Origin: Amphibalanus amphitrite
Taxonomy: Eukaryota; Arthropoda; Thecostraca; Balanomorpha; Balanidae
Reading direction: 5' to 3'
Length of the DNA stretch: 64,000 bases
Assembly: GCF_019059575.1 (NCBI RefSeq)
Contig: NW_024881518.1
Location: 1,116,001-1,180,000 of the forward strand
Of the stretch, positions 1 to 11,600 are shown piece by piece; position 1 is the first letter of the stretch, and every line of letters begins with the position of its first letter. The position numbers were made by a program, and so were the translations under genes. The notes beneath the pieces were generated by a model. That model was not told where the DNA came from, made no database searches, and was given only the letters and a program-made list of their open reading frames with translations.

Positions 1-540
1 AGAAGAAAACAACTAGCCCCAAGAACTTTAAATTATCATTTAGCATGCACCTTTTCCTTGATATGTAGAGAATTTACCATTAATTGTTAGAGAAAATTGC
101 ATTTAAAATCTTCCATTCATGCTTTTTTCATCGTTTGCACAGTATGTTCTTTTACTAAGCTAGAAACACTAATTAGAAATAGTTCCCGCATCATCAAGAA
201 CAATAGGGAAGGCTTGAAGTGAATACAATAATCTAAACGGTTTTGTAATCCATGTGAAGACACTTCTAAAATTGCCTGTAGAAATATTAAAGGCAAAATT
301 TCAACCTTTTCACAAGACTGATGGCTATAAACCTATTCAACGTGTGACAACTCAGCCGGTATTTCGTCGCCTACAGCCCAGCTTTCCCTAGTGACCGATA
401 GAGGCGCTGCTATCGATGTCCGCCCGTGCCGCCTCACGCACTGAAGTTCCCTCAGAGGTCAGTGTAGGACGCTCAAAGACCGGTGTGGGAGCTATATTAA
501 TAGCTGGGCGTGGGTTTTTTTGAGCTTCGTGACGATCGAA
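1..540. other. AT-rich intergenic DNA, nothing recognised
   Basis: The stretch has no convincing coding exon, repeat array or terminal inverted repeat. Small open frames here have no recognisable motif. Confidence 0.5.
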
Positions 541-679
541 TAATTGCCAGGGCCCCATACACCTATATGGGGGCCCATTGGTTGTTTGAGGGGGGGGGGC
601 AAATGATATGATGGCCCCCTTTATTGACCTTGGGGGGGGGGGCATGGCCCTGATGCCCCCCTCCCCGCGACCGCCACTG
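541..679. mobile_element. Right-hand end of a CAGTGGCGG-type TIR element (fragment)
   Basis: A block of G and C homopolymer runs ends in CGCGACCGCCACTG, which on the other strand reads CAGTGGCGGTCGCG, a terminus typical of non-autonomous hAT-like elements. No left partner or 8-bp target duplication was found upstream, so this is at best half an element. Confidence 0.3.
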
Positions 680-1989
680 TGTACACATTACAAACATGCC
701 TCTGAGATTACATACTAGCTCATGCAAACTCTATGCAGGCCCCGGAGTTCCCACGCTAATCCTTAAGAAACCAATCCGGCATACGGCGTCACCACCGGGC
801 TTCTGAGGTGCACAGCACCAACCCATGAGGTCTTACTTTAGTGTCTTAGAGCCAATCTCCTTTAGCAGGGCCCACCCACCACTGCCGAAGAGGGTCTCAT
901 GCCAGCCATTGCTGGGCCTACGAGAGCCTCAAGTAAACCCACGCTGATATTCCATATAAGATCCGGCCATACTCGTGAGCCGGTGCCAGCGACGCTGACC
1001 ACCAAATTGACAGAATGCGAAACTGAGCCCTCATGAGTGAAATTTACGTCCTTTGATGGCGCAAGAAAGAAAATGAAACATACAAAAAGCTTTTCTAGGA
1101 CTTTTGTTCGATCTGAAAGGTGGGGCCAAAAGATAGTATGGCCCCACCTTTCAGCACCAAAGGGGGGGCCATGGCCCCCGTGGCCCCCCCCTGGGACCGC
1201 CAGTGTGCGGGCTGCTCCCTTGGAGCGGCACCGCTGCTCCCGAGGGAGCGCACCCCGTAGCCGGGTGCAGTGAGTGCCTTGGGGCTGGGTGGCCTGTCCT
1301 CTGGACGGGCTCAGGCCCAGGGGCGCCGCCACGGATTTTTGACTGGGGGGGACGGACTGACCGACTGAAAACCCAAAAGTAGACATTCTTACCGTGGCTT
1401 TTCGGATGCATTCAACGTTTAAAGCCACTTTTAAGTTTTAACATAGGGTTTTGAACTGAAGTACCTAACAGTGTTGTAGCTTGAGGTGAGACGAGAACAA
1501 ATCAGGAGCTTTTATGGCCCAACGATCACCCTAGCCAAATATATCGGTATCGATTTTAGGTTTGAAGACTGAAGTCATTCCCATAGATTACACTTTGTCA
1601 TTCTCTTACCGAGGAATCCATTCCCTTACGGAAAAATGCTAGCCAATCAGCATTCAGCTGGTTTGAACTACGTACTATGCTTGGTCAACGCGTAATCAGC
1701 TTCCGCTGCAATACCTATAGGTAAGTAGGCCCATGGGTGTCGATTTGTATACCTTTGGGGGTGCTGCAGCACCCCCAATGCTCAAATGAGCACCCCCAAT
1801 GGTTTTCCGGGCACCCCCAATGGTTTTGTCCCTCAATAACTCCCACTAACTCTGCTTGAGGAAAATAATTGTTCTGCAGTAGTTCACTACTAAAAATAAA
1901 ACAATTACGCAATTTACAAGGCATGAAATAAAGATGTAAAGAAAAGAAAAGTTAGTTAAGAAGAAGGGCGAAAAAAAGACGTTAAGTTG
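680..1989. other. Intergenic DNA with small palindromes
   Basis: No gene is recognised. A short hairpin lies at 1113-1154 (CTGAAAGGTGGGGCC and its complement). A C/G-rich run follows to about 1200. A perfect 20-bp palindrome lies at 1757-1776, followed by three copies of a CACCCCCAATG motif. The piece at 1258-1290 resembles 4593-4625, so part of this is old dispersed repeat. Confidence 0.45.
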
Positions 1990-3075
1990 CAAAGATGGTG
2001 TGGGTCCGTCGTACACGGGTGTCGGACCCTTAGAGCTGCTGGCGCGTACCCTTTACAAGCCGGCAGGGGGCTCCAGAGACCGGCGACGGGCCCTCAGAGG
2101 CCGGCAAAGGGTCATCAGAGGCCGGTGGTACCTTCAGAAACCCTGTGGGGTCATCTTTAGAGACCGGAACGGGCTCAGGCGCTGATGGGGCCCTCAGAGT
2201 CGCCGGTGTGGGGCCTTCAAATGTCACCGGTGGCAGGGTGGCCGTCACATGCGCACTTGTGGGGCCTTCAGAAGCTACGATGTTGGGCCCTCAGAGCCGC
2301 CGATATAGGGCCTTTAGAGGCACTAGTGTGGGGCCCTCAGATATGGCAATGTGGGGCCCTCGGACTGGAGGCGCCGGTGTGGGGGCTCTCAGAGACACTG
2401 GTTTAGGGCCATCACAGGCGCGCGTTGGGCCCTCAGAACTGCTGTTACGGAACGGATCCTTCATAGGCCGACAAGAAGATATCAAGAGGTCACCGGTGCC
2501 TTCAGGAGCCTTGTGGGGTTCTCAGAGACTGGCATGGTGCGCTCAGACGCCGCTGGGACCCTCCGTGTCACCTGTGTGGGGCCGTCAGGGTCGCTGGTAA
2601 CTGTCAAGGGCCCTCAGAACCGCCCATGTAGGGTTTTTAAAGACATTGGTATAGGGCCTCAGAGTTAGGGGTGTGGGGCCCTCAGAGACGCCGGTGTGGC
2701 GCTCAGGGGCGCCGGTGAGGGCCCTCACAGTCGCCGTTATAGGGGCCCTCAGAGAAATGGGTGTGGGGCCATTACAGGCGGGTGTGCAGCTCCTAGAGCT
2801 GGCCCCCTAGAGGCCGGTTAAGACCCCCAGAGGCCGGCAAGTGGCCCTCAGAGGCTGGCTTGGGGCCCTTATGGAGATCTTAATGTTAGTACTTGTGGGC
2901 CCATGAGGTGTTCTTACGAGCCCTGTGGGGCCCTTCTGAGTCCAAATATAGCCAACGTGGACCCTCAGTGGCCAATTGGCGCCGCAGTGCCCCTCAGGCC
3001 CGAATAATCCGATGGGCCCCTGAACCTGATGGGGCGGGGGGGGGGGGCTCACGGGCCCACCTGGCTACGCCACTG
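1990..3075. repeat. GC-rich minisatellite ending in a hAT-like terminus
   Basis: A degenerate tandem array has units of about 30 bp around GGGCCCTCAGAG..CGCCGGTGTGG, with more than 25 copies. It ends in GGCTACGCCACTG; the other strand reads CAGTGGCGTAGCC, a common hAT-type terminus. The array therefore probably fills the body of a non-autonomous element whose left end is not identifiable. Open frames through the array are by-products of the repeat. A closely similar array sits inside the TA-flanked element at 57759-58934. Confidence 0.7.
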
Positions 3076-4589
3076 AGGAAAATCGTAAACCCATAAATAT
3101 CGAAATGCAATCACCTGTTATTTTTTCAGCGATTATTGTGATCGTCTGATAAACGCCAGAGCCTCGTAGCTATACCGTTGCCTCCCGCGCAATGTCCGCC
3201 CCTGCCGACCGCAGGGGCTGCTGCACCGGTGCTAATCGCGGTCATCGGTTTCTGTCACCTTATTACAGAGGTGCCGGGGCTGCTGCCGAGCTGCCGGCAA
3301 ATGTACGCGTTTTTTTCGGAAAGATGTTTATGTAATGAGGTAGCCAAGTACTAGGACGAGCAGAATGATTTTGAAGAACGTTCAACCTTTGGGAAATATT
3401 AGTGGAAATCCCGGGATTATCAGTACCTTACAATGGCAAAGCTACAATCTTTCACCCGGTGCAGGGGTTGAGCACCCCCAACCATTTTGAAAAATCGACA
3501 CCCCTGTAGCCTCTACGAAAGATGGAAAAAAGTGATGTAAAAATAAATGTAAAAACCTTTTGAAAATATTCATTATTTCCTGACCATTTTAAGTTTAAAA
3601 ACTCATAAAACTGTGCCAAAACAACTGGTTTGAGGAAAGTAGTTTAGGCATTAGGTATTTCCTTAAAGTAATGGCTATAGACCGCATTCCCACAGAGTAC
3701 CTACCTATATACACATCTGGTGTCCGATTCAGTTTGACACGGCAAAGCCTCGTGTTCTATCACGGTATAATTGCTGATGTATGCCACTAATATGATCGAT
3801 AATGCATATTGCATAGGTAGGTAATGCATGTTGCATACCCGCGTGGGGGAGGGGGCGTTGTATAGTCACAAATCTCTCTTTTTGGTTTGTGCACGAATCG
3901 GCGCGAAGCGCCGCGAAAATTGGCAAAAAAAAAACATTAGGCAAACTGCTCCAAAATACGAATTTTGCAGCCCGTGTAACAAGCTTGATACTAGAAAACC
4001 TTAGGTCAGGAAAACTAACTCAAGTAGTCAAGTCGCCTCAAAGTTTTGTGGTCCTGTCAACCGTATAGCTTATTTCTTAGAAGCTGGAAATTTAGTGTAG
4101 CGTGACTGCAGAAGTGTGGGGTCGGAGCCGGAATCAGTCGGAGTTGATTGTTTTGGCCAGTTTTGGCCAGAGTCGGAGTTGAGGTCTTCGAAAATGTTCG
4201 GATTTTGACTTCGAGGTCGGATTGGTGTTAAGTCATGTTCTTGGCTGGTTAGACGAAATATATTATGTAGGCCCGTGTTCGGCCAGTCGTGTTATACGAC
4301 ACACGTTAATCACGATATCAAAAATCGGCAGTTCCGCGATGACAGGTCGGATAAGAGCTGGAGATTTTGTTGGCCGAGGTGGCAGGGGTCAGACCAATGC
4401 ATGTAGGCCCACACCCCATATACTGAGTATCTAAACCTCCTGGATCCTCTCAGATTCGGCACCGGCCGTTCCATCTCTTCCATCCTCAGGACAGTCAAAC
4501 CCTTCTCCTCCACGCCGCAACCCCCTGCTCCGGGCTGGACGGGCAACTCTATCCCATGCGGAAATGGCTCCACTGGAGCTACATATAGT
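3076..4589. other. Intergenic DNA with decayed repeats
   Basis: No gene is recognised. A 45-bp miniature element-like palindrome lies at 3462-3506, starting CAGGGG and ending CCCCTG. A short GAGTCGGAGT-type run at about 4110-4200 resembles the array in the lipase intron at 13678-13880. Confidence 0.4.
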
Positions 4590-5432
4590 CCTTTGCCGGG
4601 TGCAGTGAGTGCCAGTGGGCTGGGCTGCCTGTTCAATTGGTGGGGTTCATCCTAAGTGGCTCACTGGGGTGGCTGCCCCGACCAATGTCTCCCACTAATT
4701 CTTTCATACTTGCGGCTCTGAAATGGTCTCATTGGACCGAAGGGCATAATCAAATTTCGAGTAGGAAAACAACCAGTAAAACGCCTTTTGGGGCGACCAA
4801 CGGAGCGAGCGAGAGGGTGGGGTGGGCCTTGCACGTGCGAAATTGCGAGGGGATACATACAACTAACTTGTGCACTGCACCCTTCTAACCGGTCCCTAAC
4901 GATGGATATGCATTGCCTAGTGGGTATACCTACCTACATGCCAACTTTCAGCGCAATCGGCCCAGTAGTTGCCGAGATATTGAAATTGTTACAAAACTGA
5001 CACCTCTTCGTTTTTCACGTGGCACGTGCATATGGGGTCACTCACATGCATCGGGAATAGTCCGATGCTCGTTAGAAGGAATGAATCTAGTGCTACCCTA
5101 CAAAAAATTACCGCATGTAAATCGGTCAAGTGAGTGAATGCTGAGATCACTTGACCGGTCACGCCTAGCAAAAGCGTGACCACGGCATACTCAGAAATTT
5201 CCGTTAACATACGAAAGACTACGCTCGCTTCGCTCGCTCCGTAATGAGTTTGGGGGGGGACGTCCCCCTTCCATTCTGAGAGTGGGGGGGACGCGTCCCC
5301 CCCGTCCCCCCCGGTGGCGGCGCCCATGGGCTCAGCCCCGGCGACTCACTAGGGTGCCTGCCCAGACCAATGTCTCCCCCTATATCCTATCATCCTCCCG
5401 GCTCTGAAATGGTCTTATTGGACCGAAAGGGC
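4590..5432. repeat. Direct repeat pair around a G-rich spacer
   Basis: About 85 bp at 4660-4745 recur at 5345-5430 (shared GACCAATGTCTCCC and GGCTCTGAAATGGTCT). The spacer holds runs of G and C at 5250-5315. Both copies look like the end of one old dispersed element. No protein similarity was seen. Confidence 0.5.
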
Positions 5433-5672
5433 CTAACCCAACAAAACAAACAGGAAATACGTCCATCTCGCGAATGTTTATCCATCTTTTGCAAAAACAG
5501 CTTAACAATGGCAACGACTAACTACCAAGACATAAACATAAACACTAAGCGTTTGGAGAAAGAATAAAAAACACTTCATTAAAAAATCAGAGCACAAAGA
5601 AATGACAGCTCTTTGGTCCGAGAATGTCACTGTCGCTCACGCCTCCACGTCCTCCCCGCCACCCGCCTCTAC

Positions 5673-8600
5673 CCACCGTCCGTGTGCCTCCGTGGCCGTC
5701 GTCACGTGCAGCACGTGGCCGGGCAGGTACAGCGGCACGTGTTCGGCACGTGCGTCCGCCAGCATGGCTCGCTCGGCCACGTCCACCAGCGACTCCTGGC
5801 GGCGGAGAGAGGAACCGGTGGTAGAACGATTACAACGTGCGGCAGGGGTACGGATACAAAGCGAGAGGGCATAAACAAAAACACCCAACGGCAAACCAGA
5901 TGCTGATAAAAAAGGACTAAATATAATCTCCATTTATGATAATAACTCGACATTCATTCATTGTAGCTGCAAGAGAAAGAAAATCAATGCCAATAAATTG
6001 CTTAAAATTTTTTACGCTTATGAAAAGCATAGTCTTATTACGTAAAACCAATAAGAATACCGCTATTCCTCAGCAGCCCCCCCCCCCCAAAAAAAAACAA
6101 CAACAAACCAACAATAACAATGATAATAAGCAACAGACCAGCCCATCACCCCACCACTCACGTAGTTGCTGCGGTCCACAGAGTCCACCAGCGGCCGGTG
6201 CACGTCAGTCTCCGAGTCTCTGCCGTCCTCCGGGGTGACCAGGTCGTGCGAGGCGCCGCACGCGCAGTTACAGCACGCTCGGTATAACAGCGAGTGCTGG
6301 GAGGAAACACAGATATACACACAGGTTACAAACATACTGCAAGACAAGCAGACATACACACAGTTACAACATGCCCGGTACAATAGCGTGTGCTGGCGAC
6401 AACAAAAGTATTGTAAATTTTCCGACATATATTCTAAACTGTCAGTTGTCACCTTACACCTATCCTAAAGTACCTGCCTAACCCCATCAACAGCTGCTAC
6501 TATAGTCCAAGTCCAGTTAACCAAGTCAACCTCATCGGCCCACTCCTAGCCGTGGTCACCCGAGATTACTTTACGTGTGTCACCGACCTTGCTGAGCGTG
6601 CAGGCGTTCAACGCATCCTCCAGCTCATTCTTGAGCTTCTCCACGGCGGCCACGGAGAGCCGGGGTACCAGGTCGTCCCCACACACCACGGACATGACGT
6701 AGGCCTGCATGTCCTCGCTCAGTGGACGGCTCACCAGGCCGCCTGCGGAGCGCGGAACGAAGCAGAGGGACGGTTAGGGTTGGAGAGGGAGTCAGTCCAA
6801 ACGTGGAGTGGACATAATGAACAAAATATTTCCACATTCCCAGAAGAGCAAACACGGAGCTAGCGTAAGACGTCACTGGTCCAGGGGATGTTTGTCATTG
6901 ACGTCCGACTGCCTGCAGCATTTCAAAATCGGCCGATATTTGATATATGTCAAATAATAGTAACCGCAATATGTAGCATAACTTGTGAATGGATATGCAG
7001 TTGAGCAGCCATCACTTGAGCCATCCCATCAAAATTTTCAACCAAGAGAGGCCACACAGACCCCATTTTCTTGTCGGTGCGCTGGTGGCGCCGCCGTCTC
7101 ACCTGGCGGCGAGAAGGCGAAACACTGGAGTCGCGGGTGGGTGGGCAGGAGCATCCGTGCTAGTAGGGCCGCCGCGCCAGCGCCCAAACTGTGGCCTGTG
7201 GAACACAATCAGAGGGCTTACAGACAGCGCACGGTAGAGATGTGATGCAGAACATTTAGGAAAATCTGGGGAACTCGGGAATGCTGTCCTGACGACACAC
7301 TCATAAATGTCAACACAAACGTGGTCAAGTCGGGGTATTAAGGTCCCGTAGGTCCCGTCCCGTTGGTAGAGCGTTGGACTCTGCGTGGTGGGAGCACACG
7401 TTCCCGGTTACAAAAGCCCGGGTTCGAAGCGCGACGGGCGCTTGACAATTATGGGCCTCCTGACAGGTATGGTTGCGGTTGGTGGCAGGCCGTAGCCAGG
7501 CGAAGTCAGTGAGGGGACCGGCCGTGCGCGGCTTTGTGCGTACGTTAAACTTTGGACTCTACTCTACATTCTGCCATAGAACTGGAATTGCGCGATCGGA
7601 GGGTAGAGGGCAGGGTCACCGCAACAAGCTTTGCTTAGCGGTGGCTCTGTCCTTGTGAATCCTTCCCATCAAAAGGTTCGGACTAAATTTATTTTTAAAA
7701 AAAATCTACTGAGAACTGAGAAGGGATGATAACATAACCCCTCAACTTACCGGTGACCACCACCGTGTAGTCGGGGTGCATGGTGACCGCCCTGTCCAGC
7801 GCCTCCGTCTCTCGCAGCGTGGTCTCGATGTAGCGAGCCGCCTGCAGCATCCCTTTGTGGGCCTGACGGAAAGCGGAGGATCAACAGTAAATGCCAGGGC
7901 TACGTGTTAGACATGCCGGTCAGACATTCGAGTTTAATGCACAAGTCAGGGTTATGGATCAGGGTTACGGATCAGGGTTAATAATGAGGGTTTTGAGTCA
8001 GGGTTACGAGCCAATGTTACGGTCCAAGGATCAGCGTTAAGGATACGGGTCGGGGTTACGGGCCAAAGTTCCAGGCCAGGCTAGGACACACAGCCGATAG
8101 ATCACGAGTCACAGCTGTGAAATTATTGCTCACGCGAAATGGAGGTTTTTGTGAATCCTGACAATCTGATAACTGATAACCAAACACGACACAATCATCT
8201 GTAACTTAGCAGTGGAAACTAAGCCGCATCACACTGGCAGTGGCAGCAATGTAGCTTATATTTTGCAACCAATCTTATCTTTCTCGCCCTCAGACAGAGG
8301 CTGTACCTACTTACCCTGTCCTGCGGCCGCCCAGTCTCCTCCACGACAGCCGAGTCCAGACAGAGGTCTGTCAGGGCGTCTATGACAGAGAGGGTACCTC
8401 GGACAGCGACCACGATACTCTCAGCGGCGTGATCCACCGCCACTAGAAACGCCACCTGGTGCAATAAAGACAGAGCACGGTCTCAATGTGTGTTATCCTG
8501 GCGCTGATTTCATAAAACGGTGCAAATTACGATTAATCTTCTATGAAACTGGCCGTGGCGATCTTAATATGACAAACAATGCATAATAGGAACGGTGCAA

Positions 8601-11600
8601 ACATCAATGCAGTGATCATAGACACAGTGCCCTTTCGCTCGGATGTACACCAATAAACGTTGTCCTTAACAATCCCAATTTAACAAGACACCTTCCCTTT
8701 GCTGGACTATAGAGCTTAAATCAGATTTTGTTCTCTTGGCCTCTGTTAGCTGCACAGGACTATCGCCAAGTAGACGTTTCCAAGGAGTACACAGTACACA
8801 CAGCTGATTTAAAGTTCCCACCGACCCCTCCCTTACCTGGTAGAGCCGGTTGACGAAGGAGACGTAGAGAAAGTCGCCGTCCTCCAGGGCAGTGCACTCT
8901 TGCAGCGCGGCGGTGTTACAGAGACAGCAGTTGTCCCCCAGAGCCAGCGACGGCTTCCCCCTGTCAGTAGTCAGCGTAAAGTCGGTGCCATTGAAGAAGT
9001 CACACCAAACCAGGTCAAGTAACCCGAATCTGACTCAGCCGCCATCCATGTCTGACCCTCTGACCGTCTCCAACACTACCGTCACTCGTGTCTGACCCCT
9101 CTATTCCTGCCGTTACCTGGACATTCTGACCCTGCCGTGATCTCTGATCTTACCGTGATATCTGATCTTACCGTGATATCTGATCTTACCGTGATATCTG
9201 ATCTTACCGTGATCTCTGATCTTACCGTGATCTCTGATCTTACCGTGATCTCTGATCTTACCGTGCCCCATGTATGACCCTTCAAGACCCATTCGACCCT
9301 GTCTGACCTGTAGTGGGCGCAGCAGATGATGCGCCGCCACAGTAGTCGCAGAGAGGACGTCAGGCGTCCGTGCACGAACCACGGCCAGCCGTACACGCCC
9401 AGCGCGTACCGCATAAAGTGGGCCGCCCGCGGCACCGTCATCCAGTCCGAGCGCGCTGCGGACGGAAGGGGGGAGGGGGGAGGTGAGTATCGAAAGAAAG
9501 GGGAGCTTGGTGACCAATCATGGATGGATGGTAATCATAGCTAAAAGTCTGCTTTTCAACCACTGTGAGGCGTGAGCGGACACAGCCGGAAGGAAGCAAA
9601 CCATTTCTTTAAAAAAGCGCAGCATTCTAAATTCTAATATAGTGTTATGGAAGCAAAACTATGTGAAAAGCACTAGCATAACACTCTAATCATCTGCAGT
9701 ATCCTCCAATCGTCGTCTCCTCCCTCCCCCTCCCATACCGTGTGTCGCCGGTCTATGCTGCAGGTGCGCCGGCGGCTCGGGCGGCCCCTCCGGCTGGTTG
9801 GCGTGCTTCTGCTGCAGCAGGATCAGCCCGGCGACAACGTCTGACGGTACCAGGTCCACCTCGCCGACCAGGGTGGCGATGTGACCTGAAGAAGCGGGTC
9901 GGGTCAGATCAAGGTAAGGCGACACAATCTATTGACCTTTCCATACACCGTTACGATGTAGTCTGCCGAGGGTTAGGTCAAATAGGTATGGGCAACATTG
10001 TAGCACGAAAGCAGCACCAGCAGCAGCACTGGTATCTGCTTTCAGGGTGATGTGAGTAGGGTGGGCTTGTGGGAGTCAACTGCATACCTGCCACGTCTCT
10101 GAGCGCCTCCGACGTCTCGTCTGTGTGTAGACAGCAGCAGAGGAACCGGAACCGGGCGTGCCACAAACTGCGGCGCAATAGACTGTAGGCAGAACGGTCA
10201 GAAGGTGTCAGATGGGGTTGGAGGAACCGGAACCGGGCGTGCCACAAACTGCGGCGCAGCAGGCTGTGGACAGAACGGGTCACATGCGGTTAGAAAGGAA
10301 TAAAACGGGGACATACGGGGTCAGAATCGATAGGGATGAAATCGGGTTTGACAGGGTCAGAATCATCGCTGAGAATATACTGAAGGGGGTGTCACATGCT
10401 AAAGAATGATCCCGTACAGACGATGCTGCTGGACTGGATAAGACGATTTCAAAATCATAGATCAAAAACGTTCAAACTTCAATTTACGCATTTTAGAATC
10501 GCTCAGAATGGAACAGACTGGGCGCCATGAGTCAGAAAACGTTCAGACGATCTATGAAACGGTGCAAAACCAGATGACAGATTACAACAAGGTAAATGAG
10601 AAGGCATGGGCCCAAATGCAATAAGTATGGGTCACACTAGTGACAGGTTACGATGAGTCGCAGAGCTAGCACATCTAAAAGACAGCAGAAGCCATTACAA
10701 AGCTGGATTATTGGGAGCAGTAATGCACTATCGATGGGAAAGATCTTCAATGTGAAACGCCCCAATTACATTAGGCCTCAAACACGTCTGGCGGGCGAAG
10801 AGGAAAATAAGATTCTTATCACCAATGACATAAACGGTAGAAATACCTAACGGTGGTAGCAATACACGATATCTTACATCTAATTATTGACGACACGTCA
10901 TCGCGATAGGAACCCCCGAGCATTCAGCAAACGAAAAGTAATAAATATTTTCATCCAGTGACGTGAGGAAAGCTCTAACCGTGCTGGTATTAAATTTCAA
11001 TGTCGCATAAAACACAGTTCGAGGCAGATCCCTGGGCAGATCCTAGCGCAAAGTGCGTGCTGGGGAAAGCTGCTAGCGAAATGAACGCGGAACACGGGAC
11101 GGGAAGATCGCACACACTGATGCTGCCAGAGGAAAATCGCTCCAGTTTAGTTCCAACAAAGGAAGATCAATCATCGGCCTGCATGAACAATCACTTCAGA
11201 TCGCGCACTGAAACTCTATGCACTGTCATAACTGAGGAAAATATCACTCAACTATGTGTCATATCAGCCACTGGAATTCCTTGCCTACAGACTCCGCTAT
11301 GTTAGCAATGCTAACTGAGCCTAACACGGATACAATAAGCTCTTGCACATTGTTCGACAAAACGCATGAAGGGGAATTTCATGTAAGCCATGTTAAATCT
11401 GTACCATAAGATGGAATTCCATGGAACTACCGAGCCTAAAAATGAGTTAAACTGAGTTTGACCGCACCTTTGTCAGGGAGTTCCACAGCTGAACAAGCTC
11501 ACAAAGCACAATGGCCCGTTCAAAGTTCGGATTGTTCCAAATTCAGCACACGACTCAGCCTCGTTTATCAATGCTGTCCCGTGTTTGTCAGTCTGTAGTC

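Noticed and set aside
2145-2668. Overlapping Gly/Pro/Ser-rich frames of 105 and 151 codons
   Set aside because: They are products of the 30-bp minisatellite; several frames are open at once.
1859-3083. AGGAAAAT octamer at 1859-1866 and 3076-3083 as target duplication of the 1990-3075 element
   Set aside because: The sequence after 1866 does not match the CAGTGGCGTAGCC terminus, so the octamer pair may be chance.
1-5600. Missing C-terminal lipase exon(s)
   Set aside because: No minus-strand exon with the expected conserved ending was recognised here; it is probably beyond the left edge or too divergent to see.
9113-9517. Frame with repeated GKIRDH / TVRSEI peptides
   Set aside because: It is the translation of the intronic 18-bp tandem repeat and a shadow of lipase exon 7.
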